Shown: positions 6,012 to 12,265 of the stretch, one piece after another
How positions within the stretch are numbered: position 1 is the first letter of the stretch
Layout: the number at the start of each line of letters is the position of its first letter
Assembly: GCA_023228195.1 (NCBI GenBank)
Contig: JALOBR010000034.1
Span: 1-12,265 of the forward strand
Reading direction: 5' to 3'
Length of the DNA: 12,265 nt
From: Candidatus Omnitrophota bacterium
Lineage (GTDB): Bacteria; Omnitrophota; Gorgyraeia; Duberdicusellales; 4484-171
Notes under the pieces: model-generated
What the model was told of the DNA's origin: nothing
Databases searched by the model: none
The model's input: the letters and a program-made list of their open reading frames with translations, nothing else
Made by a program: the position numbers and the translations under genes

Positions 6012-6921
6012 CGGAAAGCCTCTCCCCTATAAGCGGCATTATTTCTATTTTAAAAAGGCTAAAAGTATCTGTTTGCGGCAATTTATCTCTTATGTAAAGA
6101 GTTTCGGAACGTGTATCATAAAATATTTTTGAATTTGCATTATTAAGCGTGTAGATTTCAAAACTTACGCCTAAATTATCCATATCCAAAACAATAACCT
6201 TTAAACCGTCATTAACGATAACGTATCGATCTTTAAGACCTAAAAATACATCTTTTATATTCCTTTCCGCCGTATAGAAAAGACTGGCTATATTAGCGTC
6301 TAAGGTTTTCCCATTAGAGGCATCAACAATCCAGACGTTTTTACTGTTCCAGAAAATAAGCTTATTATTATTTTCTATAACTCCCTGTATGGAGTTAGCC
6401 AAAGCTTCCGTAAAAACCTGTTTTGATATTTTTTTTGCGCCTTCCCAGTAAGGATCTAGAAAATAGATTCCTCTATCAGTAAAAACCAATATTTTTTCTG
6501 TAAATATTTGTTTAATTACGAAAAATTTATAAATATTAAAATTAAATTTTATTTTTTCAATCCCCCTAATCTTAGGAATAAGAAATACATCTACGTTATT
6601 AACTAACGACGGTCTTATCTCAATTTCCATACGATATGAATAAAACCCTTCCTTTTCCAGGACTAAGTCATATTTACGCGGCATAAGTTCCCGTATAGTG
6701 CTAGGGGTCAACTCGTCAATTTTTCTCCCGTCAAGATAAACCGTTATCGCACGAGGGAAAGTTTTTATTGAGAGTGCGCCAGTTTTTAAAAATTTCTTCG
6801 ATTTTATGTCGAATTTATAGCCCAGGGAATAATATACTATTACCGGGGTTAAAATAACAAACGCCAAGGAAAACAGCCAGAAAGAAATGCGCCTTAAAAG
6901 AGAATAATATTTTTCTTGCAT
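5992..6921 (-). CDS. Membrane-anchored PEGA-domain protein
   Basis: The product has 309 residues from the ATG at 6921. One N-terminal membrane helix (about 14-34, FWLFSLAFVILTPVIVYYSL) anchors it. A PEGA-type surface domain follows (about 47-117): GALSIKTFPRAITVYLDGRKI, then PRKYDLVLEKEGFYSYRMEIEI. The remaining roughly 190 residues contain repeated beta-strand pairs, such as KILVFTDRGIYFLDPYW, KLIFWNSKNVWIVDASNGK and YVIVNDGLKVIVLDMDN. These look like a partial beta-propeller or sensor-like domain. The TTG at 6969 in the same frame would give 16 more residues but has no ribosome site, whereas AGGGGG precedes the ATG. The gene sits behind a good promoter and overlaps the glycosyltransferase gene by 20 bases, suggesting a partner role in making or exporting a polysaccharide. 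The function itself is not known. Confidence 0.82.
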   Translation of the reverse strand: MQEKYYSLLRRISFWLFSLAFVILTPVIVYYSLGYKFDIKSKKFLKTGALSIKTFPRAITVYLDGRKIDELTPSTIRELMPRKYDLVLEKEGFYSYRMEIEIRPSLVNNVDVFLIPKIRGIEKIKFNFNIYKFFVIKQIFTEKILVFTDRGIYFLDPYWEGAKKISKQVFTEALANSIQGVIENNNKLIFWNSKNVWIVDASNGKTLDANIASLFYTAERNIKDVFLGLKDRYVIVNDGLKVIVLDMDNLGVSFEIYTLNNANSKIFYDTRSETLYIRDKLPQTDTFSLFKIEIMPLIGERLSDERRKD

Positions 6922-6928
6922 ACTGAAG

Positions 6929-6934
6929 CCCCCT
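6929..6934 (-). promoter_or_regulatory. Ribosome binding site deciding the start at 6921
   Basis: AGGGGG lies seven bases before the ATG at 6921. It is the only good ribosome site near the 5' end of the PEGA-domain gene and argues against the in-frame TTG at 6969. Confidence 0.75.
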
Positions 6935-6955
6935 GAGGCAACTCTGATTACGCCT

Positions 6956-6986
6956 TTTGCCCTAAACAACTAGCTTTTAGGGCAAA
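6956..6986 (-). promoter_or_regulatory. Leader hairpin upstream of the PEGA-domain gene
   Basis: A perfect 11-base inverted repeat, TTTGCCCTAAA and TTTAGGGCAAA around a nine-base loop, lies between the predicted start of transcription (about 7007) and the ATG at 6921. It has no U run after it, so it is not a standard terminator. It could be an operator or an RNA element controlling translation or stability. Its role is inferred from position only. Confidence 0.5.
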
Positions 6987-6993
6987 CTGTAAA

Positions 6994-7009
6994 TCTAGAA
7001 AAAACTAGA
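6994..7009 (-). promoter_or_regulatory. Operator-like dyad at the start of transcription
   Basis: TCTAG and CTAGA flank six A on the plus strand. The dyad lies 5 to 20 bases downstream of the -10 box at 7014-7019 and spans the expected +1 position, a usual place for a repressor site. Arms of only five bases limit confidence. Confidence 0.35.
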
Positions 7010-7013
7010 CTAT

Positions 7014-7041
7014 AATATAGAGCTAATTTGATTTTTGTCAA
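7014..7041 (-). promoter_or_regulatory. Sigma70-type promoter of the PEGA and glycosyltransferase unit
   Basis: On the minus strand, TTGACA (7036-7041) is followed after 16 bases by TATATT (7014-7019). TATTAT at 18 bases is an overlapping alternative -10. It lies in the 104-base gap between the radical SAM stop (7074) and the PEGA gene, so that unit has its own promoter. Confidence 0.75.
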
Positions 7042-7073
7042 TTACAAGAAAGCTTGGCGTGGGGAAAATTACG

Positions 7074-8519
7074 TTAAGCTCTGTTACTGAGAAAAGTTCT
7101 CTTGAGAGAATCAACAAGCCGGCCTTTTTGAACTTCCCGTTTTATGGCAGCGACAATCAAGCGGGGTATAACGATAGAAAGAGACAAAACTTCTCCAAAG
7201 GTAAAAAATTTAGTTACGCATATGTTTTTCCATAATATTTTTACATACCTTGAGGGGGTATAGAAAGAAAATTTTATGGTCCTGCCGATTTTTTTAAGCG
7301 CGGGGTAATCATACATGTCGGAATAAAGCTCCCCCCTCTCGGTGATATGATAACCTGGCGTGTTTTCCGCTAAAGACCTAAGGGGAGAAAATTTTTCTAT
7401 ACGCAGTTTATTGCAGGCTATGGAATCAACGCCAATTTCCTTGGCAAACTGGGAGATATAAAGCATTTCTTCTTTTGTTTCGCCGATGTTACCGTAGATA
7501 AAGTAGCCGCTGTAATAGATGGGGTATTTATTAAGCACTTTGAAAGCTTTTCTTATGGTTGCGGAGTTAAAACCTTTATCCAGTTGTTTCAATATGCGGT
7601 CATGAGGCGACTCTACTCCTAACAGAAGGGCTTTAAATCCTGCTTTTACCATTTTCTCTAAAAGATCGGGATGATTTGCTATTTCCAAGCGCGCCTGAGC
7701 AACAAAACGTTTTTTTATTTTATGTTCAACTATCGCGTCACAAAGTTCCTTGGCTCTCTTTATATCGGTAAAAAGATTGTCGTCGCTGAAAAGCACCACT
7801 TTCGCATCTATCTCTTTCAGTTCTTTTATGACAGAGTTAACGCTGCGGGCCGCATAGGTTCTTTTCTGCCCAAGAGGATTCAAATTAAAAGTACAAAACT
7901 TGCAATTATACGGGCAACCCCTCGCGCTTAGCACCGAATCAAAAGTAAGGTTCATCACGTTAACGCCATTTACCGTAAGCCGGTAGTCATTATTTCTTAA
8001 GGAACGGTCCGGAGCCAAAATGGCATCTACATTAGATAGCGGCCTGTTGGCGTTATGGATTATTTTTCCATCTTGCCTATATGAAATGCCTAAAATATCT
8101 TTTAACGGAATGCCTTTAAATATTTCTTTTATTGTTTCTTCGCCCTCGCCGCGCACGATAATTTTAATCGGCGGGCAGGTTTTAAAAAGTTCTTCTGTCA
8201 TTTCTGTGGCTTTGTACCCGCCGACAATCAGAGGAATATCCTGGGGCATACAGGAAAGCAAACCGCAAATTTCTTTAAATTGCCTGTCCCAGCCGATGGT
8301 TACACAAATAACATCAATTTCTTTTCTTATGAAATCAAGCAGGTTTACAGGATTGGTTAAATCTTTTTCATAACGTAAATCAAACAGTGTTATTTTATCG
8401 ACGCACCCTTTCGCGCTGGCAGCAACATATTCGAGGCCAGTTGGAGGAAAGAGCTTCATTACGCTGGTTGCGTGGCTCTCGATGTAAGGATTCAGGAACA
8501 AAGCGTGTTTATATTTCAT
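7074..8519 (-). CDS. B12-binding-type radical SAM protein
   Basis: This 481-residue protein has the usual layout of the BchE/HpnJ-like class. An N-terminal Rossmann-type cobalamin-binding region (about 1-150) starts ALFLNPYIESH and contains PPTGLEYVAASAKG, VDVICVTIGW and IPLIVGGYKATE. A radical SAM barrel follows, with cluster motif CPYNCKFC (C202, C206, C209) and later strand motifs VLFSDDNLFT, FVAQARLEI, LLLGVESPHD and YSGYFIYGNIGET. The C-terminal 100 residues form a helical extension. The B12-ligand motif DxHxxG is not seen, so cobalamin would have to bind base-off without histidine, or the domain is degenerate. Many relatives catalyse methylation or ring modification of lipids, tetrapyrroles or antibiotics; the substrate here is unknown. 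The start at 8519 has an AGGA eight bases upstream. The gene is flanked by gaps of 91 and 104 bases and looks monocistronic. Confidence 0.87.
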   Translation of the reverse strand: MKYKHALFLNPYIESHATSVMKLFPPTGLEYVAASAKGCVDKITLFDLRYEKDLTNPVNLLDFIRKEIDVICVTIGWDRQFKEICGLLSCMPQDIPLIVGGYKATEMTEELFKTCPPIKIIVRGEGEETIKEIFKGIPLKDILGISYRQDGKIIHNANRPLSNVDAILAPDRSLRNNDYRLTVNGVNVMNLTFDSVLSARGCPYNCKFCTFNLNPLGQKRTYAARSVNSVIKELKEIDAKVVLFSDDNLFTDIKRAKELCDAIVEHKIKKRFVAQARLEIANHPDLLEKMVKAGFKALLLGVESPHDRILKQLDKGFNSATIRKAFKVLNKYPIYYSGYFIYGNIGETKEEMLYISQFAKEIGVDSIACNKLRIEKFSPLRSLAENTPGYHITERGELYSDMYDYPALKKIGRTIKFSFYTPSRYVKILWKNICVTKFFTFGEVLSLSIVIPRLIVAAIKREVQKGRLVDSLKRTFLSNRA

Positions 8520-8610
8520 GAATACATCCTAAAATGATATTTTTAAGTTTTGTGCTTTTAGTATACTACCACAAACATGAATTTATAGCCAAATAATAAC
8601 TGAATTTAAT

Positions 8611-8907
8611 TTATGTAACATCTTCTAGGTTCCAGGTAAATGCTTTTACGCCTTCTTTACCGAGCTTTTTACGAAGCTCTTTTACGCAGGATAATATTTT
8701 TTGCGCTTGGGAATTTTCGCAACAAATATGCAAGATATTGTTTCTCCCCGGCCAGATATCATTGCCAAGATGTATTCCGGATATTTCACCGCTGCCATAA
8801 ACACCCATAACTTTTGTATAATTTTTAAGAGCGCAGCCCTCCATAATTTCCATTACTTCTGCATCAATTGCTTCATTGTAAACAATCATTACCATCTTTA
8901 GATTCAT
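8611..8907 (-). CDS. PG0541 family RND transporter-associated protein
   Basis: This 98-residue protein starts MNLKMVMIVYNEAIDAEVMEIMEGC, continues with a YTKVMGVYGSGEISGIHLGNDIWPG segment, and ends with a KILSCVKELRKKLGKEGVKAFTWNLEDV helix and strand. The order of strands and helices resembles a PII-like ferredoxin fold. The conserved opening and the HLG..IWPG..N segment match my recollection of the PG0541 family, small cytoplasmic proteins encoded next to RND efflux permeases. Here it follows an RND permease directly, which supports the call. Its biochemical role is not established; regulation or metal/ligand sensing of the exporter is an inference. AAAGGAG, five bases before the ATG at 8907, sits next to the edge of a palindromic element, so that element is in the leader of this gene. 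Confidence 0.78.
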   Translation of the reverse strand: MNLKMVMIVYNEAIDAEVMEIMEGCALKNYTKVMGVYGSGEISGIHLGNDIWPGRNNILHICCENSQAQKILSCVKELRKKLGKEGVKAFTWNLEDVT

Positions 8908-8923
8908 CTTAATCTCCTTTTCT

Positions 8924-9142
8924 GCGCAGATGATCGCAGATTAAAAAGCGAGTGGGCACAGACAATATAAATTCTAAGCACGAAATGCTAAATTCTAAAT
9001 AAGTTCCAATTTACAAAATTCTAATGCCCAAACGCTTTGGTTTTAGAATATTGATAATTGGAATTTATTTGATGCTTGAAATTTGTGATTTGGAATTTCA
9101 TATCTGTGATTATCTGTGATTTTTATCTGTGCTAATCTGCGC
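8924..9142. repeat. Long imperfect palindromic element, copy 2 (219 bases)
   Basis: The plus-strand left end reads GCGCAGATGATCGCAGATTA. The reverse complement of the right end reads GCGCAGATTAGCACAGATAA. The arms continue in register with CACAGA, AAATTC, TTCCAATT and ATTCTAA words. The apex is a clean stem, ATTCTAA (9018-9024) with TTAGAAT (9043-9049), capped by CCAAA-CGC-TTTGG (9028-9040). The centre of the apex coincides with the centre of the whole element, so it is one folded unit. The ends match those of the element at 4324-4526. The right arm lies inside the end of the RND gene, and the left edge abuts the ribosome site of the PG0541-like gene. Such a long hairpin in the transcript could protect or terminate the upstream message. 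No transposase is present. Confidence 0.8.
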
Positions 9143-12100
9143 TTCCGAACGATGAAACACCGCATAAAGCGTAGGCACGAATAACAAGGTAACAAGCGTA
9201 GAGACTGTAAGCCCTCCGATCATGGTTACGCCTAAAGGCTGCCAAATCTCTGAACCCTCGCCTCTTGAAATAGCAAGCGGCAGCAGCCCTACAAGTGTCG
9301 TGATTGTAGTCATAAGTACCGGCCGCAATCTATCTTTTCCTCCAAGGGTTATGCTGTTATACAGTGAGAATTTTCTTGCTCGTAATATTTCTATATAACT
9401 TATCAAAACTATGGCATTATTAACCACGATGCCCATAAGCATTACTACACCCAAGAAACTAATAACGCTTAGGGTTGTACCAGTCAATAAAAATCCCCAG
9501 ATTACTCCGGTAAAAGTAAAAGGGATTGAAAACATAACTATGAAAGGATCAAGCAAAGACTCAAACTGCGCCGCCATAACCATATAAACAAGAGCAACGC
9601 CCAATAAAAGCAAAAGCAATAAATCCATGAATGCTTTTCTCTGCTCTTCTGCTGCTCCTCCAAAATTTATCATTACGTCCTGAGGCAACGTTATTTTATC
9701 AAGTTCTTTTTTTAAATCTTCTACTATTTTTCCGGAAGAACGCTTGTAAGCATTAGCCTCAACCTTTACCACCCTTTCGCGGTTCTGACGATCTATTGAA
9801 TCGGGAACGGTTGTTTCGTAAATTTTTGCAATATTCGATAGCTTTATCGGCTTTATTGCCGTGCCTTTTAATGCCTCCAAGTCTGCTACCACTTGCGAAG
9901 CTTGTGTTTTCTCCTGCAGGCGCGGAAGAATTATGGGAAGATTTTCTATATCCTGAAGGTTTGCGCGGGAATATTCTTCAAGCCGGACATAAATATCGTA
10001 AGTTTCCCCTTTTTCTCTGTATTTGGTCGCGATTGATCCTTCGATGAATGTTTTCAGGGAATTCGAAATTGTCGTCATATCAAGCCCTAATGCGCCTGCT
10101 TTTTCCCGATCAACTTCTACTTTAAGCTCTGGACGATTTACGTCTCGCGATACAGTGACATCTACGGCGCCCGGTATTTTTTCCAGGATTTGTTTTACAC
10201 GAAGCGCATAAGCGTCTGTATCTTCAAATGAATGACCTATAATTTCAAACTGTATATTTTTTCCTCCGGTGCCGGTAATTAACCTGTCTATGGGGTTGCC
10301 GGTTCCAACGTCGGTCTTAATGACACCGGGGATATTTTTTATTTTGTCCCTTATTTTTTTCGCTGCTTCAAACACAGAACGTTTGCGTTTATCTTTAGGG
10401 ACAAGTTTTGCTCCTGCAGCTATAACGTGGGTTCCGGAATTCTGGCCCATAAGCCTGCCGACACCCGTGATCGTACCGCTTCTGGCATAATAGAATATCG
10501 CTTCCGGCAATTCAGTTTTAAAAATCTCTTCTATTTTTTGTGCGACTTTATCAGTTTCTTCAAGCCGTGTTCCTATGGGGAGAGATACTGTTATACGTAA
10601 ATCACCGGTATCTTCTTCGGGCATAAATTCATTGCCGATAAAAGGCGTCAAGAAAATACTTAAGATAAATACAATCACGAATCCGAGAAGCACGGTTTTT
10701 TTATGACGCATGCTCCAACCGAGCAATCTAGCGTAAAAATCCTCCCAGGATTTAAACATTTTTTCTGATATTTCATAAAACCAGGAAAACATTTTTTTCT
10801 TGGGGTTACCATTGTCGCTACGCATCCATTTTGAACAAAGCATTGGGCTAAGTGTAGAAGCAGTAAAGAGCGAAGCGACTAAAGTAACTATAACTATGAC
10901 CGCGAGCTCACCAAACATAATACCGACAACGCCCGGTATAAAAAGCATAGGCATAAATACGACAACAGTTGTAAGGGTGGAAGCTGCAATCGCCATAAAC
11001 ATTTCTGATGTGCCAAAAATAGCTGCCTCCGTTGGCCGGTTTCCCCTTTCAAGCCGCCTGTGAACGTTATCAACTACAACTATTGCATTATCAACCACCA
11101 TGCCCGAAGCTATTGCTATCGAAGAAAGGCTTATCGTATTAATAGTCTTTCCGCTTAAAAAAAGATAAATAAAACTTATAAGCAGAGAAAACGGTATAGT
11201 TAAAGCAACAATCATACTGGGAGCGGCGCTGCGCAGGAAAAACCAGACGACGAAAATTACAAGAATCACAGCAAGCCATACTGAAGACTTTAAAGAATTG
11301 ATTGAATTCATGATATCTTTTGAGGTATCGAAAATTGTATTTATCTTAACGTCCGCCGGAAAGTTCTTTTCTAAACTTTTCAGCCTTTCTTTTACGCGAC
11401 CGGCGACCTCAACGGTATTGGTGCCGCTTTGCTTCTGCACCATCAACATTACGCCGGGCTGCTTGTTTATACGCACCTCGCTGGTTACTTCCTTAAAAGA
11501 ATCTTCCATTCTGGCTACATCTCTAAGATAGATGACTTTGCCGTTACGTTTACCTAAAATAACCAGATTAATTTCATCGGGAGTCATGAATTCTCCGGGA
11601 AGACGTATGAGGTAGTCGGTTAGACCGGTTTTCAAATTACCAACAGGCTGAGTAATATTTTCTCTTTTTAAAACATTCTTGATATCGAGTATGGAAAAGC
11701 CATACCCCTCTAGCCTTTCTTTATCGACAAAAATATTAATCTGGCGCTCAAGCCCTCCCCCCTGTATTTGGACCGTCCCTCCCCCCGGTAACTGGCGAAG
11801 CGCATCCCCAAGGCGTTTATCAACCATATCATAAAGTTCCGGGTAAGTTTGCTTCGCCGTTATACCTAAATATATAATCGGGATATTTGCCGTATTAAAC
11901 TTAAAAATATAAGGATTGTCCATTTCGTCGGGAATATCCGGTAAATACCTTTTAGACAAATCAATACGGTCACGTATATCATTTGAAGCTTCATCGATAT
12001 TGGTTCCCCAAATGAACTTAAGTGTAATCAGGGAAACACCTTCCGCAGATACAGAAGTCATTTTTTCAAGTCCGGGTGTGGTTGCAAGCTGGTTTTCAAG

Positions 12101-12265
12101 TTCCTCAGTAACTTTTATTTCAACATCCTCAGGGCTTGCTCCCGGATATGAAGAAATTACAGTTATTGCCGGAGGCTCAACTTCAGGAAGCATATCAATG
12201 CCAAGACGGCTGAAACTGTAAGCAGCGAGCATAACTATCGCTGAAAAAATCACCAAGTTCGTAAC
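9110..12265 (-). CDS. RND family efflux permease (partial, N-terminus beyond the window end)
   Basis: About 1,051 residues of an inner-membrane proton-driven exporter are visible. It resembles AcrB-type (HAE1) pumps, which work as trimers with a periplasmic adaptor and an outer-membrane channel. The first visible residues already lie in TM1 (VTNLVIFSAIVMLAAYSFSRLGIDMLPEVEPP), so only about 10-15 residues are missing. The two-fold repeat is clear: TM2-6 near residues 330-480, a second TM1-like helix after WSMRHKKT, and a C-terminal helix bundle from AFMDLLLLLLLG. Signatures include GMVVDNAIVVVDNV in TM4, GIVVNNAIVLISYI in TM10, and RGEGSEIWQPLG near the end. The AcrB pair D407-D408 reads D-N here, and the K940 position reads N. 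The last ten residues (AQISTDKNHR) and the stop come from a palindromic element. The substrate is unknown, and the adaptor gene is presumably upstream, outside the window. Confidence 0.93.
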   Translation of the reverse strand, partial: VTNLVIFSAIVMLAAYSFSRLGIDMLPEVEPPAITVISSYPGASPEDVEIKVTEELENQLATTPGLEKMTSVSAEGVSLITLKFIWGTNIDEASNDIRDRIDLSKRYLPDIPDEMDNPYIFKFNTANIPIIYLGITAKQTYPELYDMVDKRLGDALRQLPGGGTVQIQGGGLERQINIFVDKERLEGYGFSILDIKNVLKRENITQPVGNLKTGLTDYLIRLPGEFMTPDEINLVILGKRNGKVIYLRDVARMEDSFKEVTSEVRINKQPGVMLMVQKQSGTNTVEVAGRVKERLKSLEKNFPADVKINTIFDTSKDIMNSINSLKSSVWLAVILVIFVVWFFLRSAAPSMIVALTIPFSLLISFIYLFLSGKTINTISLSSIAIASGMVVDNAIVVVDNVHRRLERGNRPTEAAIFGTSEMFMAIAASTLTTVVVFMPMLFIPGVVGIMFGELAVIVIVTLVASLFTASTLSPMLCSKWMRSDNGNPKKKMFSWFYEISEKMFKSWEDFYARLLGWSMRHKKTVLLGFVIVFILSIFLTPFIGNEFMPEEDTGDLRITVSLPIGTRLEETDKVAQKIEEIFKTELPEAIFYYARSGTITGVGRLMGQNSGTHVIAAGAKLVPKDKRKRSVFEAAKKIRDKIKNIPGVIKTDVGTGNPIDRLITGTGGKNIQFEIIGHSFEDTDAYALRVKQILEKIPGAVDVTVSRDVNRPELKVEVDREKAGALGLDMTTISNSLKTFIEGSIATKYREKGETYDIYVRLEEYSRANLQDIENLPIILPRLQEKTQASQVVADLEALKGTAIKPIKLSNIAKIYETTVPDSIDRQNRERVVKVEANAYKRSSGKIVEDLKKELDKITLPQDVMINFGGAAEEQRKAFMDLLLLLLLGVALVYMVMAAQFESLLDPFIVMFSIPFTFTGVIWGFLLTGTTLSVISFLGVVMLMGIVVNNAIVLISYIEILRARKFSLYNSITLGGKDRLRPVLMTTITTLVGLLPLAISRGEGSEIWQPLGVTMIGGLTVSTLVTLLFVPTLYAVFHRSEAQISTDKNHR

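Noticed and set aside
6922..6969. Longer start (TTG at 6969) for the PEGA-domain protein
   Set aside because: There is no ribosome site, and it lies inside the leader hairpin. AGGGGG precedes the ATG at 6921.
7035..8373. Plus-strand open frames over and just before the radical SAM gene
   Set aside because: They are antisense to a clear radical SAM gene and show low-complexity or motif-free translations.
8560..8588. Possible promoter of the radical SAM gene with TATACT at 8560-8565
   Set aside because: The -10 is good, but the hexamer at 17 bases is CTATAA and the better TTGGCT is at 21 bases, so I cannot support a -35.
9095..9142. Repeated ATCTGTG words as a CRISPR or tandem array
   Set aside because: The words are short and degenerate, and they are spaced by a few bases with no spacers of constant length. 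They belong to the arm of a palindrome.
9796..12221. Several plus-strand open frames opposite the RND gene
   Set aside because: These shadow frames are open because of the codon pattern of the long minus-strand gene and carry no domain signature.
12254..12256. TTG at 12254-12256 as the start of the RND permease
   Set aside because: The frame remains open to the window end and the first visible residues are already in TM1. The true start is outside the window.

Overview
The window is 12,265 bases of compact bacterial chromosome. Every gene I can support lies on the minus strand, so transcription runs from high to low coordinates. An RND-type inner-membrane exporter implies a double-membraned cell. 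Two radical SAM enzymes fit an anaerobic or microaerobic lifestyle. The AT-rich bases, strong Shine-Dalgarno sequences and degenerate palindromes rich in ATCTGTG and AATTCTAA words remind me of uncultivated lineages such as Candidatus Omnitrophota. That placement is an impression, not a demonstrated result. There are no rRNA or tRNA genes, CRISPR arrays, phage genes or transposases.

Layout in transcription order. (1) 12265-8611: an RND efflux permease, cut by the window end, followed by a small PG0541-type transporter-associated protein. A 219-base palindromic element lies between them and encodes the last ten residues and stop of the permease. (2) 8519-7074: an apparently solitary B12-binding-type radical SAM protein. 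(3) 7041-4530: a good sigma70-type promoter (TTGACA-N16-TATATT) with an operator-like dyad at the start site and a leader hairpin. It drives a membrane-anchored PEGA-domain protein whose gene overlaps that of a processive family 2 glycosyltransferase. A second palindromic element (4324-4526) follows the glycosyltransferase stop. (4) 4306-3381: a second TTGACA-N16-TATATT promoter drives three small genes: an unrecognised 56-residue protein, a LysW-like zinc ribbon and an acidic secreted protein. The unit ends in a strong bidirectional terminator. (5) 3268-1: a KamA-type aminomutase, a D-Ala-D-Ala-ligase-like ATP-grasp enzyme and an exported PIG-L deacetylase (cut by the window start). Several small hairpins flank kamA.

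The most interesting functional grouping is aminomutase, ATP-grasp ligase and PIG-L deacetylase. By family knowledge these would make a beta-amino acid, join an amino acid by an amide bond, and remove N-acetyl groups from a sugar. Together they could make or modify an envelope glycoconjugate or small molecule, but this is inference from adjacency. The most interesting structural signal is the pair of long palindromes placed exactly at gene ends.
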